A stretch of DNA of 6,109 bases from Rhodopirellula sp. (lineage in GTDB: Bacteria > Planctomycetota > Planctomycetia > Pirellulales > Pirellulaceae), in contig PAUV01000050.1 in NCBI GenBank assembly GCA_002712845.1, forward strand, positions 1 through 6,109, given 5' to 3'. The notes beneath the pieces were generated by a model. The model did no database searches. It was not told the origin of the DNA and worked only from the letters and a program-made list of their open reading frames with translations. Shown piece by piece: positions 1-6,109 of this stretch; positions within the stretch are counted from its first letter, which is position 1, and every line of letters begins with the position of its first letter. The translations under genes were made by a program, and so were the position numbers.

Positions 1-3000
1 TATTTGCTGTCGCAATCCAGCCTGTGATGCGGGCAAGTTCATGACTGCTGCCGCTTAGTAAGAGTTGTTGTCCTCTTTCGGTTGCCAGGAAGGTTTCCAC
101 TTTGTGCAGCAGGGTGATCGGGGGAGTAGCTGCAAGCGTGGCAGGGGTTGTGATACCACAAGCAACAAGGATTCTTGCATCGAAACCTCGCAGTTTTGGA
201 ACGCGGCAAACGAGTCGGCATTCTGCCTGCCAACGTCGGATCGTGTTCGCTTCCACATTTGCCAACCCTAATGCATCGGCCAATCTGCAGGGGTCCTGTT
301 GCATCAGGTGGACGACATGGCTGACTTGTAGGCCCCTCAAGCGAGCAGCAGCGACGGCATCGATGGACGGACCCTGATCAATGGGGCTGTCTACCGAAAG
401 AAAGAAGGGTGAGGCAGGGGCCGCAGTTGAAACGTTACGGTTGTTGGACATCCGGATATCTTCCTTGGCAGTTGAGGGGCATTGGTCGCGCGCCATTGAG
501 GGATTTCCAGTCGCAGCGTTTGGTGCGTTGGGGGATTCAATGGTGGTGTAAGTGTCGGTGTAGTAATAGCCATCGCGGTACAACGATCCGTCCGAAGCCC
601 AGTCCGTTGACTCACTTGGAACTGAAGCACTGGAATGGTTGGTGGCGTTAACGCTGTTTCCTTGGGTATCCTGCCACGCCATGTCAAAGCGTTGGTTTGC
701 GTTCACGTTTGGCATGGAGTTGCTACCTTTCATGGGAATTGCATCTTCGGGGACATCCCGAAGTCCATAAGTATGAGGGTGAGGACCGACGTAGTTTTCA
801 GATGCGTAACTTGATTTCCAAAGTGGTCTGTGCGGATGCACGATGCGTTCGGAATGTATTTGTTCGATGCGTGAACCCACGCGCTGAAGTTGCGCCGTCA
901 AGTGTTCACTGCTAGTGAGGACAAGCAGTTGGCGACCGTCGCTGGCATAATCATGAAGAGCAGAAGTAAATGCTCCGTTCACACTATGGCGGGCAAAGGG
1001 TGTACCGGAGTCAGCATGGTCAATGCATCGGTCCTGCAGAAGTTGCTCTACTTCGTCCAGAGTTTCGATGACGAGTGGAACATGGCGGCCAGAGCGGGCG
1101 AGGAATTCACCTGCTGCCATTCGGACAGCAAGGACGGCGCACGCTTTGTCAAATTTGACGCACTCCGTGGTGTCCTTTCCGTCGACCTTGATCATTCCCT
1201 TAGTAGCGCCGAGTTGGTCCGTTGGCGTTGCGGCGACTTTTTCTGCTGACCATTCAATGCGTTGCAGCCGACCACCTGTCAAGCGAATCAACCAACGGCT
1301 GGCCTCGTGTGCCAGCGTTGATGATGTTGTGGATTTTTGGGCGGGAAAACCAAGCTCAGTTAGTTGTTGCGTTCGACGTGTTCGCAGCCATTGTGCCCGT
1401 GCTAGTGAACTAATGCGAGCGTCAACTTCTTGCAGTTCCTTGATCAGTAGTTCCCGGTTGCTGCGGGCTGATTCCTGATCTGCGTAATCTCGATTTATGT
1501 TTCCTCGGTCTTCGTCGAGCCATCTGAGCCGGGTGTTCGATGTGCCGCGTACGTTCAAACCGCTGTTCTGCATGCTACGACGAACTTCCGCAGCTTCAGT
1601 CAGGCAGATGTCCAGGCTCAGTGTGACGCTTTCCAGTTCGGCTACTCGGTCCTTGCGCTCGCGATTCCATGTCTCCATTTGATGGTTTCTGGAATCTGAC
1701 CATTGTCGATCCGTCACACCGCCAAGTGTATGAGTTCGGCGAAGCACCTCGTCACGATGACGCTTTAACTGCTTGATGGCCGATAGAAGCCATTGTTCGC
1801 AGCGGCGAGCCAGCGACAATTCGTGCATCGGCGGTTGGGATGCTGTCGTTGGGTGACCTTGGTTGTAGCTGTGGATCTGTCGCAGATCCTCGCGAATCGT
1901 TCGCAACGTGGAACTCAGCGTCGTTGCTGTGCCAGGGATGCTCTGGTCTTGTTCGTACCAAGATCGACTCGCACGGTCTGGGCCAGCGTATCTATCCACG
2001 AGCCAATCGATTTGTCGCGTTGCAAGCAGGATATGCTGATTGATTGGTTCGCGACCGCGACCGCGGGCAAGCGGAGTTCGTTCGGCCGTAGCAACTTCCT
2101 GATCAGAGGAATGGGGTTGATCAAGCCTGTGTAGGAAGCGATTTAAACGCATTCGTCGTAGAGATCGTTCGTCGACAGGTGAAGCTGCCGAAGTTACTCC
2201 GCTTTTCTCTGTGAGCAGGCTGTGTTGCAGAGCAGCAACTTCCATCTGCGCACGTTGCCAATGAACCACTTGTGCATCAATCTCTTCAAGTTGACGCTGC
2301 TTTTGAGTTCTATCAGTGGTTGTTGCTTTTGTCCCATGATCACTTGCATGGGTTTGGAATGGTCGCTTGCTAAGATCGCTCAGGCGATTTCTGATCTGAT
2401 TACGCTTCGATCGAAGAGTGCGGGCTCGGTCGTGCAACTCTCGCAAGCGTGATTGTAAATGCGATTGCCGTTTTCGTTCTGCTTTACTATCCGGCAGTAC
2501 ACTCTGTTGGGTCTCATTCGAATTCGAGATGGCTCTGGATGTTTTGAAATTTGATCGCGTCCCGGCGGTCGGTTGGGACGTGAATGAATCGTACACAGCG
2601 ACCTTGGATTTATTGTCGGGACACGGGTCATCATTCAGGCACTCGGTGAGCCATGATCGTCTCGAGAGCAACGATGCGTGTTCTGTTTCTTCAAGTGGGC
2701 CTGCAACAGATTGCAAACTTGCAAGTTCCGCCTCAATGTCCGCCAAGTCCGATCGGATTTGTTTTACAGAACGTCGGTGATCAGGAGTGTTTGCATGTGT
2801 TGTCGTGAACGCATGAGTGCCGAGATTGTTGTGTCGGGCCGGTGATGAAGCACCCGCATGGGACAACGCGTCATCCTCAAAAGCTGATGCCATTTCAGGG
2901 GAATCTTGCGCAGAGTGATGGAGGTCAGTGCCTGCGTTGACATTCGGGGGTGATGGCTCACTTTTCCCCGATCCGCAGGATGGACGAATGTCCAGACCAC

Positions 3001-3463
3001 TACGCACACATGCCGAAACCACCCGTGCGACGTTGGTCACTGCTGCATCAGTGATCACGCAGTCGGCGATTGCTTCGGGAATTTTGAATGACTGGATTGC
3101 GAGGTCGGCATCATTGTGGTCGCTGATGTTTTGCAACCAGCCTGTCAGTTCCACGCCAAAATTGACAGGATCTGTACCCCGTGGTTCGTATTGGATCGTC
3201 TGGCGACCGCGAGCGGTACCATCTTGTTCGCGGTAGTAGTGGACCAGTCCATGGGGACCCGCGAACACAACCCGGCCCGTTGAAGAACTCAGCATGCCAA
3301 GGGGATATTCGCGTTCAACTAGAGCGTCTCTGACGAATCGGGCCAATGCTGTTTTGCCGCTACCATCGGGAGCGTTTACGACATTGATCTGTCCCGAAAA
3401 TGGTCCCAATTCGACTCGCTGTAATGGTCCGTGGGTGTCAATGTCGATGCGATCCAACAACAT
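1..3463 (-). CDS. Large SMC/YhaN-like ATPase with C-terminal DUF4332 (helix-hairpin-helix) region; 3' end outside window
   Basis: Translating the minus strand from ATG 3463 gives 1154 codons without a stop, still open at the window edge. The start is fixed by GGAGGAG seven bases upstream and by the P-loop close to the N-terminus. Domains seen: a first beta strand and Walker A (APDGSGKT, residues 31-38; the usual first Gly is Ala); a Ser/His/Asn-rich disordered stretch (about 160-230); short charged helical or coiled-coil segments (about 233-265, 327-366, 387-419, 664-701); then the second ATPase half with LTGGR (728-732), a Walker B-like VPLVIE (795-800) and GRQLLVLTSSEH (843-854). A low-complexity linker (about 870-1035) leads to a DUF4332-like region containing LRGFDARILVACGI. 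I see no membrane segment. N- and C-terminal ATPase halves joined by coils are the plan of SMC, Rad50 and YhaN proteins, so a cytoplasmic role on DNA or in chromosome maintenance is inferred. The substrate is unknown. The coils are much shorter than in true SMC proteins. Confidence 0.88.
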   Translation of the reverse strand, partial: MLLDRIDIDTHGPLQRVELGPFSGQINVVNAPDGSGKTALARFVRDALVEREYPLGMLSSSTGRVVFAGPHGLVHYYREQDGTARGRQTIQYEPRGTDPVNFGVELTGWLQNISDHNDADLAIQSFKIPEAIADCVITDAAVTNVARVVSACVRSGLDIRPSCGSGKSEPSPPNVNAGTDLHHSAQDSPEMASAFEDDALSHAGASSPARHNNLGTHAFTTTHANTPDHRRSVKQIRSDLADIEAELASLQSVAGPLEETEHASLLSRRSWLTECLNDDPCPDNKSKVAVYDSFTSQPTAGTRSNFKTSRAISNSNETQQSVLPDSKAERKRQSHLQSRLRELHDRARTLRSKRNQIRNRLSDLSKRPFQTHASDHGTKATTTDRTQKQRQLEEIDAQVVHWQRAQMEVAALQHSLLTEKSGVTSAASPVDERSLRRMRLNRFLHRLDQPHSSDQEVATAERTPLARGRGREPINQHILLATRQIDWLVDRYAGPDRASRSWYEQDQSIPGTATTLSSTLRTIREDLRQIHSYNQGHPTTASQPPMHELSLARRCEQWLLSAIKQLKRHRDEVLRRTHTLGGVTDRQWSDSRNHQMETWNRERKDRVAELESVTLSLDICLTEAAEVRRSMQNSGLNVRGTSNTRLRWLDEDRGNINRDYADQESARSNRELLIKELQEVDARISSLARAQWLRTRRTQQLTELGFPAQKSTTSSTLAHEASRWLIRLTGGRLQRIEWSAEKVAATPTDQLGATKGMIKVDGKDTTECVKFDKACAVLAVRMAAGEFLARSGRHVPLVIETLDEVEQLLQDRCIDHADSGTPFARHSVNGAFTSALHDYASDGRQLLVLTSSEHLTAQLQRVGSRIEQIHSERIVHPHRPLWKSSYASENYVGPHPHTYGLRDVPEDAIPMKGSNSMPNVNANQRFDMAWQDTQGNSVNATNHSSASVPSESTDWASDGSLYRDGYYYTDTYTTIESPNAPNAATGNPSMARDQCPSTAKEDIRMSNNRNVSTAAPASPFFLSVDSPIDQGPSIDAVAAARLRGLQVSHVVHLMQQDPCRLADALGLANVEANTIRRWQAECRLVCRVPKLRGFDARILVACGITTPATLAATPPITLLHKVETFLATERGQQLLLSGSSHELARITGWIATAN
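2..358 (-). other. DUF4332-like tandem helix-hairpin-helix region of the ATPase
   Basis: Residues about 1036-1154 show the pattern of DUF4332 proteins: an AARLRGLQVSH helix-hairpin start, LADALGL, TIRRWQAECRLVCRVP, LRGFDARILVACGITTP, then TERGQQLLLSG and a final ITGWIATAN. Helix-hairpin-helix units of this kind usually bind DNA non-specifically or mediate protein contacts. The family call rests on remembered resemblance to planctomycete DUF4332 proteins. The end of the region is cut by the window edge. Confidence 0.7.
359..856 (-). other. Low-complexity, probably disordered linker inside the ATPase gene (residues about 870-1035)
   Basis: Between the last ATPase-core strand and the DUF4332-like region the protein is rich in Asn, Ser, Thr, Pro, His and Tyr. 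It includes a Tyr cluster (RDGYYYTDTYTT, around residues 963-974), and I see no repeating hydrophobic pattern. It probably tethers the C-terminal module flexibly. The linker ends just before APASPFFLSVDSPIDQGPS, which leads into the helical C-terminus. The boundaries are approximate. Confidence 0.6.
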
Positions 3464-3908
3464 ACCGTGGCTCCTCCGTGGCCATTCAGGTACTCCTCAC
3501 GCCTTTGCGTCTGCTGAGTTCCTGCAATGTGAATTCTGCGACTTCCTTGTCGATCCGAGCTTCCCATGCCAATGTCGACGTGGTGGCTCAAGTGAACGCT
3601 GCCAGCAAGCGGCACGCTCGCTTCAACCTTAGCGAATAGTGCTGTTTCACGGAAAGAGCGAAATCCAATCTGGATGCCGATGAATCGCTAGCAAATGCAC
3701 TGGATGGTGAACTTGTGCCGAAAATGGTCTTGGCGGTGTTGGTTAGCCTTTGTTACAGGGCTAAGCAGGCGGCCTTTCCCCATTCGTGGAATGGACGCTC
3801 GATGTGCTATTACAAGACAAGTTCAATGCGCTGCTCGGCAGTGCGTGATAAGCAATTGTGTCGCAGTGTGGCATGGAATGTTTGATACAGGCCTTTTTGG
3901 AATTCAGG
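3464..3908. other. Divergent intergenic region, no supported gene
   Basis: About 445 bp separate the leftward ATPase start from the rightward lipoprotein start, so both promoters should lie here. I found no pair of -35/-10 boxes with acceptable spacing on either strand: for example TTGTGT (3856) and GATACA (3884) are 22 bases apart. Open frames here are short and broken by stops, lack ribosome sites, or run into the ATPase gene out of frame. A 33-codon minus-strand stretch (3587 to 3489) with a helical, charged composition ends in TGA just before the ATPase ribosome site and might be the tail of a decayed upstream gene. This is weak. Confidence 0.6.
3471..3477 (-). promoter_or_regulatory. Shine-Dalgarno of the large ATPase gene
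   Basis: The minus strand reads GGAGGAG followed by seven bases (CCACGGT) and then ATG at 3463. This is a near-perfect anti-16S match at ideal spacing, and it decides the start of the large minus-strand gene. It is much stronger than the sites in front of the two plus-strand genes. Confidence 0.85.
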
Positions 3909-4646
3909 ATGTCGATTAAGACTCAATCACGCTTCTGTTCACGACCAATCACGGCTGCCTTGACGGTGGTAGTGGTAGTAACTGCTTTTGGTGGGATCAT
4001 GGGCTGTCAGGATGGTCCGATGTACGCCATGAAAAATGCCAATCCTTACTACAGGTGGCACGAGTGGCAGGCAGACGAGGCATTTGGCACAACCGAGCAT
4101 GAGCGTCGGGCGCAATTGGCACAATTGGCAGAAGACATTGGCGGTTACGATGCCGCTGTGCAAACCAAGTGGTTAAGTGCACTGAGTCACGTCATGGATA
4201 CAGACGAGAGTGCTGAAATGCGGCGTTTGGCCGTCATGGCAGCAGGAAATGTTGATGGCTCACCATCGTTGCCGATTTTGGAAAAGGGCATGGATGATGG
4301 TAGCGTCAAAGTACGCATGCAAGCCTGTCGTGCTCTTGGCAATCAGACAACCGATGAAACCGTTTTGTTGTTGGCGAGTGCCGTCGGTTCTGAAACCAGC
4401 ACCGATGTAAAGCATGCAGCGATGCGTGCGTTACAGGATCAATCCAGCCCCAAGGCTGTCGAAGCACTCCGCTTGGCACTTTCCGATCGCGATCCATCGA
4501 CACAGAATTTGGCTATTGCATCTTTGAGGGGTGCGACCGGAAAAGATTATGGTGATGATCCAGAGATTTGGATTGCAGCGTTAGATGGGCAACCTGTCGA
4601 AGAACGCCCAACTCGATTTGCTGATCGCTTGCGAGAGTTGTTCTAG
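3909..4646 (+). CDS. HEAT-repeat lipoprotein
   Basis: A 245-residue protein from ATG 3909 to TAG 4646. The N-terminus is a signal peptide: Lys/Arg at residues 4, 8 and 12, a hydrophobic core (ITAALTVVVVVTAFGG, 14-29) and a lipobox-like IMGC with Cys33. The mature protein should therefore be lipid-anchored in the envelope. Met at -2 is slightly unusual for a lipobox. From about residue 88 to 213 there are roughly four HEAT-type helix pairs (for example RRLAVMAAGNVDG, VRMQACRALGNQ, HAAMRALQDQ, QNLAIASLRGATG). The C-terminal tail GKDYGDDPEIWIAAL resembles planctomycete HEAT lipoproteins. HEAT arrays serve as protein-binding scaffolds, and the partner here is unknown. I preferred 3909 over the in-frame ATG at 3858 because the longer form puts 17 acidic or polar residues before the signal peptide. 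A weak GGA lies seven bases upstream of 3909. Confidence 0.85.
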   Translation: MSIKTQSRFCSRPITAALTVVVVVTAFGGIMGCQDGPMYAMKNANPYYRWHEWQADEAFGTTEHERRAQLAQLAEDIGGYDAAVQTKWLSALSHVMDTDESAEMRRLAVMAAGNVDGSPSLPILEKGMDDGSVKVRMQACRALGNQTTDETVLLLASAVGSETSTDVKHAAMRALQDQSSPKAVEALRLALSDRDPSTQNLAIASLRGATGKDYGDDPEIWIAALDGQPVEERPTRFADRLRELF

Positions 4647-4658
4647 GCACTTTGTGCC
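4646..4658 (+). other. Small hairpin at the stop codon of the HEAT lipoprotein gene
   Basis: GGCAC-TTT-GTGCC is a perfect 5-bp inverted repeat with a 3-base loop, starting on the last base of the TAG stop. No T-tract follows, so it is not a convincing intrinsic terminator. It may be a 3'-end stabilising stem or chance. Confidence 0.25.
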
Positions 4659-4905
4659 GAACAAATGCCCGTTTTGGGTTCCAAGCAGTCACCCGAGAGG
4701 GATCCGCAATTTGGGGAGTGCTGCCCGCCTGCGTTTTCACTATCAGACGCGAATGGTTTTCATCTCTGCAGGAAATGCCTGATTGAGGCATGTTTTGAAC
4801 CTCGGCAGGCAAGATGTGCGTACCACCCCCTTCCGTCCGCCTGCAACCTGAAGGAAACTAGGTGTTTTCTGATCGGTAGGCGAAATACAAGGGCGTTGTC
4901 TCGCG
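4647..4905. other. Intergenic spacer before the mutase gene
   Basis: This 259-bp stretch holds the two small hairpins listed separately and several copies of GCCTGC or its complement GCAGGC, around 4728, 4805 and 4840. The last two could pair into a 6-bp stem. I see no open frame with a credible ribosome site and no clear promoter. Plus-strand frames here are short and lack family resemblance. Confidence 0.5.
4775..4796 (+). terminator. Possible weak intrinsic terminator
   Basis: ATGCCT-GATTG-AGGCAT is a perfect 6-bp stem with a 5-base loop, followed by GTTTT. It lies about 130 bases after the HEAT gene stop and about 110 before the next start. The stem is short and the T-run is only four, so termination here is possible but not strong. 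If it works, the two plus-strand genes are separate transcripts. Confidence 0.35.
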
Positions 4906-6109
4906 ATGAAATATGTAATTGTGATTCCGGATGGTTGTGCTGACGAACCGATCGACGCACTTGACGGAAAAACACCATTAGAGACGGCTCGGATGCCAGT
5001 CACCGATGCGCTCGCCAAAGCAGGATCCTTGGCTTTGGCAAACAACACACCCCAGCATCTGCCTGCTGGCAGTGAGGTGGCAAATCTGTGTCTGCTCGGC
5101 TATGACCCCGATGTCTACTTCACAGGGCGTGCCCCTTTGGAAGCTGCTGCTCAGGGAATCACGCTCGGCCCCCATGACTGGGCAGTGCGGTGCAATCTGG
5201 TGACGGTGGAAGATCAAGTGATGGTTGACTTCACTGCCGATCACATCACCACGGACGAAGCAAAGCAGTTGCTGGCGTCTGCGCAGGATGCTTTGCTTGA
5301 GGATATGCCGGGCGGTGGGCGGTTTGAATTTGTACCCGGTGTGAGTTACCGGAACTTACTGATCTATCGAGGTGAGGAAGGGACGTCTCCACCGTTTTCA
5401 CGGGATACAAGAACACAGGCACCACATGATTTAACCGACCTTTCTGTGGCGGATGAATTCCCTCGTGGCCCTGGCAGTGATTTGTTGGTGCGACTTATGA
5501 GTGGGTCGGCAGAATTGTTTGCCAGTCATCCGGTCAATCAGGCTCGTGTTGCTGCGGGCAAAAAACCAGCAACGAATCTTTGGCTATGGGGATTGGGTGG
5601 GGCGCCCAACTTGCCGTCATTCAAAGAACGTTATGGCGTCAACGGTGTAATGATCACGGCCGTGGATTTATTGCGTGGAATTGCGGCTTTGGCAGGTTGG
5701 TCACGTATTGAGGTAGAAGGTGCTACCGGATATCTCGATACCGATTATGCCGCCAAAGGACACGCGGCGGTGAAGGCATTAAATGACTACGACGTCGTGT
5801 GCGTGCACATCGAGGCACCTGACGAGGCGTCTCACGAGGGACGTCACGATGCAAAAGTTGAGGCTTTGGAGCAGATCGACCAGCACATTGTTGCACCGTT
5901 AGTCGACGCACTGGAACAACAAGGTGACTATCGTATCCTGATCACGCCGGATCATCCGACACCGTGTGGCACCAAAAAACACAGCCATGGCATGGTTCCA
6001 CTGGTAATTACTGGTGCTGGCGTGCAAGCTGATGCTCAAAGCCAGTACGATGAAGGAGCCGCGGCGGCGAGCGGTCGCAGGTTTGATCAAGGCTGGGATC
6101 TGATGGAAG
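4906..6109 (+). CDS. apgM: Cofactor-independent phosphoglycerate mutase, archaeal (ApgM) type; 3' end outside window
   Basis: There are 401 codons from ATG 4906 to the window edge without a stop, close to the usual family length of about 400-410, so little is missing. ApgM enzymes interconvert 3- and 2-phosphoglycerate in the cytoplasm through a phosphoserine intermediate, using two divalent metals. The expected residues are visible: Asp9 in IPDGCAD, nucleophile Ser56 in PAGSEVANLCLLGYDP, FTGRAPLEAAA after it, Asp306 and His310 in APDEASH, Asp349-His350 in TPDHPTP, and His359 in KKHSHGMVP. The spacing D-x3-H and adjacent D-H match the metal sites of cofactor-independent mutases. The ribosome site is weak (AAGGG, 12 bases upstream), but the start is supported by the immediate MKYVIVIPDG strand. 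Alternative: some bacterial members of this family have been proposed as homoserine kinases. No threonine gene is visible here to decide. Confidence 0.88.
   Translation, partial: MKYVIVIPDGCADEPIDALDGKTPLETARMPVTDALAKAGSLALANNTPQHLPAGSEVANLCLLGYDPDVYFTGRAPLEAAAQGITLGPHDWAVRCNLVTVEDQVMVDFTADHITTDEAKQLLASAQDALLEDMPGGGRFEFVPGVSYRNLLIYRGEEGTSPPFSRDTRTQAPHDLTDLSVADEFPRGPGSDLLVRLMSGSAELFASHPVNQARVAAGKKPATNLWLWGLGGAPNLPSFKERYGVNGVMITAVDLLRGIAALAGWSRIEVEGATGYLDTDYAAKGHAAVKALNDYDVVCVHIEAPDEASHEGRHDAKVEALEQIDQHIVAPLVDALEQQGDYRILITPDHPTPCGTKKHSHGMVPLVITGAGVQADAQSQYDEGAAAASGRRFDQGWDLME

Noticed and set aside
890..1249. Plus-strand open frame of 119 codons
   Set aside because: It is antisense to the ATPase core (Walker B and H-loop region) of the minus-strand gene, has no ribosome site and matches no family pattern.
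1023..1478. Plus-strand open frame of 151 codons
   Set aside because: Its composition is Ser/Arg/Ala-rich shadow-like, and it lies entirely antisense to the in-frame LTGGR and coil region of the ATPase gene.
2418..2780. Plus-strand open frame of 120 codons
   Set aside because: It lies antisense to the coiled-coil part of the ATPase gene, with no start signal or recognisable domain.
2960..2977. Second P-loop-like string CGSGKS (residues 163-168) in the ATPase
   Set aside because: It sits in a Ser/Pro-rich disordered stretch, lacks the first Gly of GxxxxGK[ST] and has no preceding hydrophobic strand. The true Walker A is at residues 31-38.
3376..3615. Minus-strand open frame of 79 codons from GTG 3615 across the ATPase start
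   Set aside because: It overlaps the first 88 bases of the well-supported ATPase gene out of frame and has no ribosome site. At most its upstream part reflects an older gene end, as discussed in the findings.
3858..3908. Upstream in-frame start of the HEAT lipoprotein
   Set aside because: There is no ribosome site, and it would displace the signal peptide from the N-terminus.
4743..5048. Minus-strand open frame of 101 codons
   Set aside because: It is antisense to the start of the mutase gene, whose IPDG and Ser56 motifs are unambiguous on the plus strand.

Overview
The window looks like chromosomal DNA from a planctomycete, probably a Pirellula/Rhodopirellula-type relative. The reasons are moderate GC by eye, a long SMC/YhaN-like ATPase that ends in a DUF4332-type helix-hairpin-helix region, a small HEAT-repeat lipoprotein of a kind common in that phylum, and an archaeal-type (ApgM-like) phosphoglycerate mutase. 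This assignment comes from remembered family resemblance; no search was run. I see no rRNA, tRNA, CRISPR array, insertion sequence or phage gene.

Left part (1-3463, minus strand): one uninterrupted reading frame starts at ATG 3463 behind a strong Shine-Dalgarno (GGAGGAG, 7-nt spacer). It runs leftwards for 1154 codons and leaves the window without a stop. It carries a Walker A at residues 31-38, short interrupted coiled-coil stretches, an ATPase C-terminal half (LTGGR, degenerate signature region, Walker B-like VPLVIE, GRQLLVLTSSEH), a disordered Tyr/Asn/Ser-rich linker, and a DUF4332-like C-terminus. Short open frames on either strand across this region are shadows of it.

Middle (3464-3908): a gap of about 445 bp between divergent genes, with no gene I can support. 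It should hold the promoters for both directions. A short minus-strand stretch just upstream of the ATPase start looks faintly like the tail of another coding sequence.

Right part (plus strand): 3909-4646 encodes a 245-aa HEAT-repeat lipoprotein. A 259-bp spacer with two small hairpins follows, then from 4906 to the window end an alkaline-phosphatase-superfamily phosphomutase (ApgM-like) with its metal ligands and catalytic serine intact. The three genes share no obvious pathway. The mutase belongs to glycolysis/gluconeogenesis (or possibly threonine synthesis), the lipoprotein is envelope-attached, and the ATPase is probably DNA-associated. The unusual element is the large ATPase.
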